Below are positions 9,493 to 20,158 of a stretch of 64,000 nt of DNA, piece by piece. Both the position numbers and the translations under genes were made by a program. Source of the stretch: Cunninghamia lanceolata (lineage: Eukaryota; Streptophyta; Pinopsida; Cupressales; Cupressaceae); the NCBI GenBank assembly GCA_027924645.1, contig BSBN01001484.1, positions 1,860,001 to 1,924,000 of the forward strand. Reading direction: 5' to 3'. Position 1 is the first letter of the stretch. Each line of letters starts with the position of its first letter. Under the pieces are notes generated by a model that was given only the letters and a program-made list of their open reading frames with translations, did not search any database and had not been told where the DNA came from.

Positions 9493-12400
9493 ATGGCTAC
9501 TCCACATGTTGTTGAGATCACTGAGAGGCCTTACCCTAAGTTCTAGAAGCACCCATTCAAATCATTAGAAACTGATCCAAATGGTGAGTTCTCTAAAGTT
9601 CCATTTGGCATCATGCATATTGAAGATGTTAGAGCATATATACATGCAAACCTAAAAGAGTATGATCATGGAAAATTTATCTTGATAAACTAACTAATGA
9701 TAAGTTTGAGCTGAAAGAAGAGTATAGTGTGTTGCATGAGAAGAAATTGGATGTATGGATTGATTTTCCCACTTTCTTTGAAGATGCTTGGGTCTGGTAT
9801 GCCCTGAGAAAAATACATGATGAATTCATGTGGTTAGACATGATGCATATGATTACTAAAGATGCAATTAAGGTGGTCACTAGCATGTGTTCCACTGGAA
9901 CAGTACCAGCTTTGAAGGTTGTAAAGAATAACACAGTGATGGAGTTGACATGTGCCAAATTTGACAAAAGGGCACTAGCTATTAATGATATTGAAGACTC
10001 GACAGTAAGATTTGCATCAATGGTGATTGGATACAAGGTTTACTTCTCCAACAGGGAGAACTTTGTCTCTGCAATGGCTATCTACACAGTGTTTGAGATG
10101 GTGAAGAAGAATGCAGACTATGACCTCTGTGAGTTGCTTCAGCAACAATTGATGGAGAATCTGAAAAGGACAAAGGACACTAAGTACCCCTTCAAGTATG
10201 GTACATTGATCATCTTCTTATTGTTCTACTTCCTAAAATAATTACCAAGTATGGGTAACATTGTTTGGTTAGATCATTCTCCGGTAGCAGTTTAAATTAG
10301 AAATCATCTATAGAGTTTAGGAGATGCTGATAAACAAAATGCAACATTATGGGGTTACTTTAAGAATTTCCAAAAGAAAATGCAGGCTACAACTAGGATT
10401 CCTAAAAGGGTTGTGGAAAAATATGAAAAGAGATTGTGTTTATGGTAGACAAAGATAAATGCCTCATGGAGGCAGTAGAACCTAGAATTGTATGGGTCCC
10501 GGCAATGGGATATGAAGTAACATAGGATATTTTGATAGGCCTATCTGACCTAATGTTGAGCAAACCAAAGGACCCTAATGAGGAAAGATTTGGAACATTT
10601 GAAGAGAAATCTCTCAAAGTACATATGGAACTGAAACAACTTGAAATAAAGAGAAATGTAAGGAAATATGTGGAAGAGTATGCAAAAAGTAAAGGCTTTA
10701 CAAAAGAAGAGATAGATGAAGCAAGAGCCAAGTTTGAAGCCTCCAAGGCTACAAGTGCTCCAGAAGGTCAAACTTCAAAGGCTTCAGAGAAGGAAAAAGG
10801 GAAATCTGAACTAGAAAAGCCTACTTCCAGCTCAAAAAGAAGAACAAGAACTTCCTCGTCTTCTACAGACACCTCTTATAGCTCTAGACCACTTCCTATA
10901 GTTGAGGTTGAGAAAGAAAAGATAAAGCCTGCAGAGAGAAGGAAGAAAAGACAGAAATCAAAGGCCACCAAAAGAGTGTATGTGAGCCTTGGTGGAAGAG
11001 AAGAAGAAGAAGAAACAAAGATTGGTGAAGAAATCAAGGCCAAGAAATCAAAACAGAGGAGACCACAACAAACAAAAAGGAGAAACTCTCCAGAAAAGTC
11101 AAAGACAAGAAGAAGAAGAAAGGAGAAAAGACTAAGACTAGAAAAGATGAAGCAACAATATCTTTGGAGACCATAGTTAATGCAATGGTTGAGCATGGGA
11201 ACTTAAAACCAATTGCTAATATATATGATGACAGTTCAGATGCAGACAAGGTGATACTTAAAACAACAATTGTAAGATTCTTGGTTATGTTTAGTAAAGC
11301 ATTGATTGAAGTTATAGATGATTTACCAGATAGTTTATCCAGCATCATGTTAGCAAGAAAAGAAGTAGCTATGGCTAAAGATGTTGAGTTAAAGGAATAT
11401 GTACTGATAAAACTGTGCCCAAATATCACCAGTGAAGAAAAGGTCAAAGTCACTAAGATGCTTAGTGAAAAGTTCAGAACAAAGAGAAGGGTCAACACTC
11501 TAATGTCTGGTGACATTGAGAATCTAGTCAAGGAGACTGAGGAGATATCATTAAATGTGTTACATGAGCTGCAAATCCCAACTATTGCTGACACTAATAA
11601 AGAGGAATAGAATGTTGGTGCAAATAATGCAATTCTGGAGATAAATATGGAATAGAATATGGAACAAAGTGCAACTACTCCTCTGGAAATCCCAAGAAAG
11701 GATGAAGAAATGAAAGAGTCTATAAAGGAAAAGACCTCTGAAGAAAATGTCACACCTGAGGATAATGTCTCAAAAAGACATAGTGAGAAAAGAGAAGAGA
11801 TTAAAGAGTAGATAGTAGATAACTCTACTCTAGAAACAAATAATGATAGACAAGAACCAGCCCTAGAAAAAGAGGGAAATGAACAAGAGACTACTCATGA
11901 AGAACCTTTGGAGAGATAAGATGCTAAGATGTCTCATGTTGAAGATAAGAGACACTGTTGAAAAGGATACAGTTAATTCTTTGAGAGAATTTTTGGAGAA
12001 GCAAAAGGAAACTCAAATTTTGTCTGCTCCTGAGTTGTTGCAAGGACCAATAAACTTGGCAACAATGTCTCCTTTGTAGAAGTTAAAGCTAGGATCAATT
12101 TTTCAAGCTACTACCAAGAAGAGATTCTAAAATCTCACATGGAGGACAATGAGCTAATAAGAGATGCATCGGCAGTTTTTGAAAAGATTATGCCTGGTTT
12201 CAAGAGAGACACATCCTTGGCTCCTACCGCATAGTTGAAGAAGCTCATTGAATCTGTCAACTCTAATTTTGATTCCCTTGAACAAGCAATAGAGAAGAAG
12301 GTAAGGGAAGAGATTGACAGTAAAAGGCTAGTGGAGCTAAATAACAAAGTTTCTCAAGATAAAATTTTGTTAGAAAAGAGTATAGGATATGCTCAGACTG

Positions 12401-13286
12401 CTATCAAAGAAGCCAGTGAAATGTATCAATTTTGTCTTACATGGCCTGAAAAGACTAAGGACATAAAGGAGAAAATAGAGGGATGGGAAGCTCAAATAAT
12501 GAAGATCTCAAGAAGCTATGATTCAGTTGTTAGGGTTCAGGCAGATTAGAGCAATAAACATTAACAATTATATGCAGATTAAATAACCCAAATATAACAA
12601 TGAAGAACAACACAAAAGAGATCAACACAGAAATTTAACATGGTTCACCCAAAATGGGCTACATCCATAGAAACTCAGTCATCCAATGATTTTATTATCT
12701 AGTGCAAAATAGATTACAATCTCGTGAATTCCACACCCGCAACATACATCCCACTCGCTTATAACAAGCTTTTGGAAGCTTCTAGAATTAGGGTTTTGCA
12801 AATTCAATTTTATTTTGTCGGTTAACAAAAAATTAACAAATGACCCCGAACGTGCAAAAAAGGGGAAAAAATTTGGGGGCTATGCCCCCGAACCCCGGCA
12901 AGGATTCGTTATGAGTGTACAATATTTGCATGATCAGTCACCACATACCAACATCGGTGAAGGATGTCATTGGAAATCAGAAAGCAGAAGTTGAGACCAT
13001 TCACTTTATCATTCATAAGTTGTAGACCCAAAAGGAGGTCATCAAACATAGAATGAGTTAGCTTCGGGAGATAGTGAGCTTTAAAATTGCATCCATGGCC
13101 AAGTTAGTAGCAGCAGTAGAGCAAACTAAGCAAATCACTAAGGTCCCTGCTACCATGAAAAAGGCACAAGAGTTAGTGTCCCAGATCAATGGGCATATGT
13201 TAGTACTGAGTGATTCTAAGGTTTGGTGGGATGAAAATGTGATACAACTGAAGAAACTTTACAAGGATATTCTCCCAGCAAGTTAG
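9493..13286 (+). pseudogene. aORF1: long extra reading frame of unknown function (broken)
   Basis: I do not recognise a named family. An ATG at 9493 opens MATPHVVEITERPYPKF, then a stop. After a frame change near 9690 comes a 170-residue globular-looking part (9729-10241) with FFEDAWVWYALRKIHDEF, GTVPALKVVKNNTVMELTC and MVIGYKVYFSNRENFVS. A charged, Lys/Arg/Ser-rich part follows (10532-11176, with SKRRTRTSSSS and basic runs that look nuclear or nucleic-acid binding). Then comes a helical part with MLARKEVAMAKDVELKEYVL (11164-11610), an acidic Glu/Lys region, and a coiled-coil-like tail (12085-12527, continuing 12954-13286 after a solo LTR). At least four frame changes and many stops, mostly TAG, break it. 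It ends about 240 bp before the PPT. The order after gag suggests it replaced pol. Structural or regulatory protein, or captured host gene, are both possible. Confidence 0.65.
12528..12953 (-). mobile_element. Solo copia-type LTR inside aORF1 (426 bp)
   Basis: The plus strand begins TGTTAGGG and ends CCAACA. On the minus strand it resembles the LTR at 3521-4038, including the block around TTAACATGGTTCACCC and a GGGGGC..GCCCCC palindrome. Flanking 5-mers are TCAGT and TCGGT, a target duplication with one change. Removing the LTR and one 5-mer (431 bp) joins the aORF1 frame on both sides, so the boundaries are well supported. No internal region is present, as expected after recombination between two LTRs. 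Confidence 0.85.
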
Positions 13287-13289
13287 CAA

Positions 13290-13536
13290 GGTATTTGATT
13301 TTACTTGTATATATGAAGATAAGTACAAACAGTTTTGAAGTTTTGGCTCCGTGTACATATCTTTGTATCATATACATTTGCCATTGATGTCAAAGGGGGA
13401 GAATGAAGTATGTGAAAAACAACTGAAAAGGAAGAAGAGAAGCATGAAGTTAGGGGGAGCAGTGTGGAAAGAGTAAGGGGGAGCAATGTAACAGTTTTTC
13501 ACATCAAGTGTTGCCATCAATGCCAAAGGAGGAGAT
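13290..13536 (+). other. 3' untranslated region with repeated purine tracts and the PPT
   Basis: Four purine-rich tracts occur in a row at about 13392-13408, 13452-13459, 13475-13483 and 13525-13535. The last, AAAGGAGGAGA, sits directly before the TGTTGG start of the LTR and is the likely PPT. The other three share an AGGGGGAG core. Confidence 0.75.
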
Positions 13537-15090
13537 TGTTGGCAACTTGGCAAACATCGTTATTAGAGACACTACTGGTATGATGAAGTATGATTGTGTA
13601 TGATGTTTGAAGGTGTTGTCATTTATGGCAACAAGAAAAGGAACAAGGTTTGAATAAATATTTTGGTCTGGTGAAGAAGACGTAGTCATTTTGGCTAAGT
13701 GTTGGTAGTATACAGAGACAATGACAGAGAAACAGTGTTTGGATTGGTATTGGTCTGTAGTTCAAGACCATGTATTGTGATTTTGGTATGATATTCCTTA
13801 CTCTCAGATGATCTCATATCCAAAGGTTCAACCTTTGATCAATTTTGGAAGCATATCTTCAAGTAGCCTAAGTCTAGCATTGCAGAGAACAGAGGTAATC
13901 AGAACAAAACACTCATTTGTTTTGGTTTGCATTCCTCTGGTATTAGATATTTAGTTATGTGGTTTTGAGGTGTTGTAAACACTTGTATGAAGTGTCTAAA
14001 TATATAGTTGCAAAGTCTAAGGTCCACCGAAAAGATAGTTATGAGCCACTAAGTATCGTTATATGGTTTGACAGTGACTGGCTGTGATAGAACCTGTGTT
14101 CCAGCAATCCACATTTTGCCGCATCTTGATATTATGTTCTGTAGTTCTTGAGGTATGATATGTGATGTCTAAGTAATCTTTGATATGGTTTTGAGCAAGT
14201 CTTGTGGTCCATAGTGAAAGCTATGATCTGACAGTTAGACTGAGTCAATAACAGTCTGTGTTTGAGGCTGACATGATAGTTTGATTTATGTGCGGTAAGT
14301 TCTATTGATTAGAACTTTATCCTAAGTGGTTTTATAGTTGGAGCTGACATATGAGAAGGTGTTTCAAATGTTATCTTGGTCCACAAAGGATATTGGTGAG
14401 AGAATTAGGCCGACAAGCTACTCAAAGCATGAATACAAGTTTCATCTTCATAGGTTGACCTACTATGAAGATTATAAGTGTTGCAGATATATATATGAGT
14501 TCCAATTTGGTGTTTGGAGTGTTGATGTGCAAATATGATGGTGTGTGTGTGTGACATGTGAAATATTGTGATTTTGTGAAGGTGATAAGTGCAGAAGAAG
14601 AGAGATCTTGTTTTTCATGTAAGAATAGAGTAGTGTAGTAGAGTAGTGGAAGATGAAGAGTTTTGAGTCATTTTTTTGAGCATCATTGGAACTATAATCA
14701 TGCATTTGTAGATGCAATTCCAGTCGTTCATTCTAGCAGTGAGCCACCCTTTCATTTCTATCTTTCTTTAGGTAGTGAGCCTGTTTTGACAATGAGCCTT
14801 TTTGTAGTGAGCATTTTGGGCAGTGAGCCCTAGGCAATGAGCCTCTTTGTAATTTGGTATTATTACTACATAATATATTGTGAGATAACACTCACCATGT
14901 TTTTTTCCCATTTTGGGTTTTCCACATAAAACTATTGGCATTCATGCATGTGTCATGCCTTGTGGATGTTTATGGTATGTTTAATTTTCTTTAATGTTGT
15001 TGAATAGGCAAATGAATTAATGATTTAATGAGTGTATGGTTTAAAGGAATACTGATTCACCCCCCCTCTCAGTATTCCAGGTGTTCAACA
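13537..15090 (+). mobile_element. 3' LTR of the aORF1 element (1554 bp)
   Basis: It starts TGTTGGCAAC right after the PPT and ends GTTCAACA. From about 13807 it matches the 5' copy at 6537-7811. A TATA-like AT run lies near 14487-14496. The outer flank, from 15091, belongs to a minus-strand element. Confidence 0.9.
14733..14850 (+). repeat. AGTGAGCC tandem repeat in the 3' LTR
   Basis: About six degenerate units around AGTGAGCC. The order of perfect and degenerate units differs from the 5' LTR copy (7432-7570). Confidence 0.8.
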
Positions 15091-15261
15091 CCTTGGAGGT
15101 GCAGTTTGAGCCATTTGTGTTGTTGATGTGCTTACTACAGCTCTTATGTGAATGAATGTGACCAATGGTGGGACAAGTAGTCCCAGGTTACCCTTTGATC
15201 GAGACCTCGTAATAGGTCCAAGTGGCACATGCAAACCTAACCCTAATCTAAAGATTTAAAG

Positions 15262-15280
15262 TGTCCCACCGGGCGTGCCA
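15262..15280 (-). other. Primer binding site of a minus-strand LTR fragment
   Basis: On the minus strand this reads TGGCACGCCCGGTGGGAC, identical to the site of element 1 at 36642-36659. The LTR start on the plus strand, TGTTGATAG at 15286, is 5 bases away. About 170 bp of leader remain to its left before the copia element. Confidence 0.82.
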
Positions 15281-15285
15281 AAAAC

Positions 15286-15854
15286 TGTTGATAGAAAAAT
15301 TTGCATTTAACAAACAATGGGAAATTTCAAAATATGGGACTTGCTTCTGAGATAACCTCCAAGTTTTGGAGAAGCTAGCCCTTCTATAATTATTTTGTGT
15401 TTGGGAAAAGAGAAGAAGAAAGTTGAAATAAAATACTGAGAATTGAAACTATGCTAAGGTGATACGCTAGAATGGATTCAGATTTATAGGGAAGGAAAGG
15501 ACTCGCTATCTTTAGTTACTGATAATCAATAGAAACAATCATAACTATTCCAAGAGCATAAATGCATGATTTCATAGAAAACTATATCTCATCAATCAGC
15601 AATAAATCAAATAAGCCACAATATTACATATGCAACAGAATAAAGACTCATAAATGGCGCAGAATGTCACTTCTCTTCATTGATGAAAGGAGAACAAAGG
15701 ATACAAGGCTCTAATTGATGTACAAATACACAATATTCAGCATCCTTTCTGATAAACACCCATAAAGGCTTAAGTCTTTCACTATTATCTTCAAATATTT
15801 TCTAACTCCTTACAAATAAAAGATCTCTCTTAAATAGACTACAAAGTAGAGATA
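15286..15854 (-). mobile_element. LTR remnant of a minus-strand element
   Basis: The TG end is next to the PBS at 15262-15280. The other end appears to be at, or cut by, the TGTCATGCCC element that begins at 15855. No coding sequence belongs to it in this window, and the right boundary is uncertain. Confidence 0.5.
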
Positions 15855-17199
15855 TGTCATGCCCGTATTTCCCATGCGGTCACGACACACAACACATGTG
15901 TCATGTCCACATTTGCCATGTGGTCATGACATGAACTATGAAAAACTTTTCTACCTATCCCTAGGAACCCCCTCGCACGCGTCTGTGTGCTCGGTGGCAA
16001 TACGCCTAAGGCATAAACATGTCAACATAACTGCTAAGGTGAAGGCCGTCTAGGGGGTATGTGACACATAGTGTGTCGCTTCTAGGGTTAGACTGATTTT
16101 AATCTAAACCCTAAGTTTCCTAGGTGAAGAAGATTTCGCCAACATCGTACCCTAATTTAACTTAGATCAAAAAGTGATTAAATAATATGGCATGATGGCG
16201 CATGATTGAAGTGTGATGATGGAATAAAAATAATTAAAATATCGCATAAATTAAACCCTAGAAATCTAACAAAATTTCGGCAGCATAACGCGTTTTCGAT
16301 AAACGCAAAATAAATTTAAAATAAAACATCAATGAGATCTTAAATAAATTTAATAATAAATAAATTAAATTAAAACTTAGAATAACTTCAAAACGATAGA
16401 CAATTAAAATAATAAAAAAATAAAATATCCTACCGCGGTCGAATAACCAACCTGGCACAGAGGAAGACAAATTTGAAATAAATTAATAAAATAAAGATAA
16501 TAACAAGCGCCGAATTCGGACCTTAAAAATTTGAGTCCGTTAATAAACATAATTTTGGCAATTAGGTTTATTATTGAACTTAGGCAATAGAGAAGGAAGG
16601 AGGGTAAGATACTCACTCCCATAAAAAAAGATATTAAAATAGAGAAAATTAAAATGATAAAAATTCTGCCAAACTAAAATCAATATCCCCATTTAAGTGA
16701 ATCTAAAAACAAGGTAAGAATACTCTTTCCCAAATAAATAAAATTAATTTCCCCAAATAATAAAAAAAATAAATGCACAAGGTCATAAAACAAAAATGCA
16801 AACCTTCATTTAAAAATTCAAACAAAAATATAATGAACTCCAAGTTTAAAATGAGCAAAAGGCAAAAGGGTATTAAAATATCTCCTCTTAAATACATTAT
16901 CCTCTCATTAAAAATGAGAAAAGCCCTATTTAATTTTAAACTATTTTCTATTAACAAGGTTGACCTTATTTCTCTTTTGTATTATTTTCCTCTTTGCCCT
17001 AATTTCTTATTCTCATTCTTTCTTGTTTCATTTGTTTGTTTTGCCCTCTATTTACAGGTTAGGGTTTGGAGGCCACAATGAAGGCCATGGAAGAATCCGG
17101 AGGTAAGTACAATAGTATCAAGAAATTATAGGCATTCACATACTATTTTTTTGAGAGATTAGTAACATAAAAGTAAATTTTCTGTCAAAATCTACAGAG

Positions 17200-17560
17200 A
17201 AAAGGAGAAGGGAGGGGAGGCGGAGCCGCCGCCGCTGCCGAGAAAAATCCCAAATGCAGGTGATGAGGGGTCAAATGGGGGTATGGTGTGGGAGGTTTGG
17301 TGTGGAGGTGAAGCCGCTGCAGAGGTTACGGGGGTGTGGTGCTGCAAGGAGCGGATGGCAGTGTGGGCGCCGCTAATCGTAACGGGAGGAAGTGTGGGCC
17401 GCGAAGGGCGGAAGTAGCTGGAGGTTGGGGGGTGTGGGGAGGAGGTTGCGCCTCCACCCACACCCGCAGGTGTGGGTGGAGGCACAGCCTCCTCCCCACA
17501 CCATTTGCTATACCACGGGGGGGTTGTGGGCATTGCACCCACAGTCCCACCCAACACATT
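17200..17560. other. GC-rich island with a 34-bp-arm hairpin
   Basis: A GC- and CpG-rich patch in AT-rich surroundings. It contains two 34-base arms (17431-17464 and 17469-17502) around a 4-base CGCA loop, with only two mismatches. A smaller TGTGGG..CCCACA hairpin follows near 17525. The open frames here are a by-product of high GC and show no family motif. Confidence 0.85.
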
Positions 17561-17570
17561 TTTTTTTTAT

Positions 17571-17594
17571 TTATTTATTTATTTATTTATTTTA
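17571..17594. repeat. (TTTA)n microsatellite
   Basis: Six to seven TTTA units follow a T run, directly after the GC-rich island. Confidence 0.9.
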
Positions 17595-18062
17595 AACTGC
17601 AATACATAAGTAAAACAGTTCGTCCCCACTATATAATGTATATCTTGTTTTGTTAACAGCATTCCAAGCATCTTTCTGCTGGTAAATGTATGTAAAATAA
17701 TATATATATATATATATATTCAACTTGAAATACACAGCCTATTTACATCATAGTATAAGTGTCTCTTCTATAACTATATTTATTTTTGTATATATATATA
17801 TAGAAAATTGTAGACTTAAGTCTCCTTTCTCTTCCCATCTAACCACTGAGTATACACAGTTTATATATAAAAAAATGAACAGCAACTATAAATTTCTTCT
17901 TTTTTTTTCTCTTTTCTTTTTTTTAAAATAATAAAACAGCCCAATGTATATATATATACCCATGCACTTAATTTTCTCTAATAGGCTATTAACTTTCAAA
18001 TACACAACATAAAAATTAACCAGTAGTATTTTCTTTGAAATGCATAATAACCTAGGTATCTC

Positions 18063-18247
<185 letters not shown>

Positions 18248-19457
18248 ATAAGGTAAGAGAAGTACATTCATTTAAATTTCTAACAACATATCTTTCATAA
18301 CAGTAACTATAACATAGGGTTTCAAATACATTAAAACAGAATTAGCTCATTTAATTTCTCTTTCATGTTATCTAGTTTGCACCAAGACATAGACAGCAAC
18401 ATTTATAGATATCTAATCATTTTTCTTTTAAGGTCAAATGACAGTAATAAATCTACTCATGCATTACTCAACACAACACCAACTCCACAAAAAAAAAGGA
18501 TACACAACTTCTAAATAAAATAACCAGAATGTTTACATTTCAACATTTACTACAGCCAACTCCATGGCAAATTTTTTGACAAATTTTTACTAAACTACAT
18601 TACAATAAGGCCACAATGGCCATGGCTTAAACAACCAATATAATACTTCAAAAGCCACACAAAAAGGGGCTCTCAACCACTTCATTTCTTCACTCAAAAC
18701 CTGCAAATAAACACAACAAAAGAAGAACACCCAACCACTTCGAAATGCTCTCCTCCCTACCATAGACCCACAAGTGGGTCACCCCCGAGCTAGGGAGGTA
18801 GGGATTCACACATAATTAACCATTCCACAACAAAATCAACCACAACAACACAAAATCAGCCCCAAGGTTTAACACAAAACTCAACTCATAAAAATGAGTT
18901 TGATGAGGGTAGGGAATGGACCCCTCTACTTCGAAGGCCACCCAAATGATAAAATATCAAGCTCATGGCCTCAAGCCAAAATCTTCAAAACACCACTCTC
19001 CACAAAATCACAAAATAATCTCCATGGCACTCTTGCCATTCAATAATCTCCTCAACAAATAAAAGCCCTCAAGGCATAAATACACAATGTGGGAGTGACC
19101 TCAAGGAGGTTCCTTTCCCCTACCTAAACAAGTTGAGCATTACCTCCATTGGAGGTGCTCTCACCATACTCCCATCCCACACAAAAACAATGCAAACAAC
19201 AAAACTACCAAAAGCTACAACACAACACATTAAATAAGCAAGGGTGAAGAAACAAAGTTTAAGAGGCTTACCTTCAAATCCCTATAATGGAAGCATGTTT
19301 GGTGAAGAGATCCAAGCCTTCCCAAACCTTCCAATCTCCAAGAATTCCTCCAACTTTTTCAAACTCCTCCAAAATAAAAAGAAACTTAAAATTGCAAGAA
19401 CCTGACACTCCTCAACAAGAGGAGATAATATAGGCCATCAATTTGGCCTTGAGGAAT

Positions 19458-19963
19458 GAGAAGGTGACACTTGTCACCTTCTCCTTCCTCCTCCAATGCC
19501 ACTTGCAAGGGAGAGGAAGTGTGAGGATGACAAGTGTCATCCTCCCATTCCATCTCAATATTCACCTTATCCACTTGTGCTCTCACACATGTGTGAGAGG
19601 ACAAGTGGTGAGGTGGCATTCCCACTCAAACCTCCAAGAGGATAAGGGATGCCATATGGCATCCTCTTATTCTCTCAAAGAGCCATCTCCCTCCAAGATG
19701 CTCTCACATGTGTGTGAGAGTCTTGGAGGAAGTCCCCACACACTTGGAAATCTTGAAGACCTCCCAAGTCTTCCTTGGGAAAGGATTCCCAAACTTTGGG
19801 AAGGGAGATGAGTCTTTCCCAAAGCATGACTCATCTCCCACCTTCCCTAAATTCAAATTTCGTCACTTTGACTAAACCATAGTTTAGAGTGACCAAAAGT
19901 GAGTTAATCCAAGGGTTAGATAGTCCAAGTTGACCCTAGACCCATGGGTAACCACCTAGGGTA
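19458..19963. repeat. String of unrelated palindromes in the left LTR
   Basis: Hairpins follow one another every 30 to 60 bp. Examples: GAGAAGGTGACA/TGTCACCTTCTC (19458-19483), GAGGATGACA/TGTCATCCTC (19523-19544), the 20-mer CTCTCACACATGTGTGAGAG (19580-19599), GGATGCCATATGGCATCC (19647-19664), CCTCCAAGA..TCTTGGAGG (19690-19729), TTGGGA..TCCCAA (19775-19792), GGGAGATGAGTC..GACTCATCTCCC (19803-19839) and ACCCTAG..CTAGGGT (19933-19962). The right LTR has the same layout with different arm sequences. Confidence 0.85.
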
Positions 19964-20158
19964 ACTTTTGGGACACTAAGGTTCACAAAAGGGTCACAAA
20001 TCCACTTTAAATGGCCTCAAAAAATGAAACGAATACCAAGTGGTGTAAATCAAGTAAAATTTATACAACACTTATTATTGATTAATTTAAACAAAGGGTA
20101 CTAGGCCAAAAGATTAAAAATTAAATCAAGCACTTAAATCACATTCAATTTCAAACAT

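Larger units (their letters stand above)
6537..15090 (+). mobile_element. Non-autonomous copia-derived element carrying an extra ORF
   Basis: Direct LTR copies lie at 6537-7811 (5' end missing) and 13537-15090. Between them are a PBS of the initiator-Met type, a gag remnant, about 400 bp of nothing recognisable, a long broken extra reading frame and a PPT. No protease, integrase, RT or RNase H motif is visible, so the element must have relied on a relative's enzymes. It took in a gypsy element (5' LTR) and a solo LTR (aORF1). It sits in the leader of a minus-strand element whose PBS is at 15262-15280. Confidence 0.85.

Noticed and set aside
11034..11753. 239-residue frame on the minus strand
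   Set aside because: It is antisense to aORF1, whose Lys/Glu-rich sense strand removes stops on the other strand. The product is hydrophobic low complexity.
17192..17656. Pro/His/Gly-rich frames in the GC island
   Set aside because: High GC lowers stop frequency and the frames overlap on both strands with no family motif.
19443..19811. 122-residue frame in the palindrome block
   Set aside because: No motif, not kept in the partner LTR, and the palindromes explain the composition.
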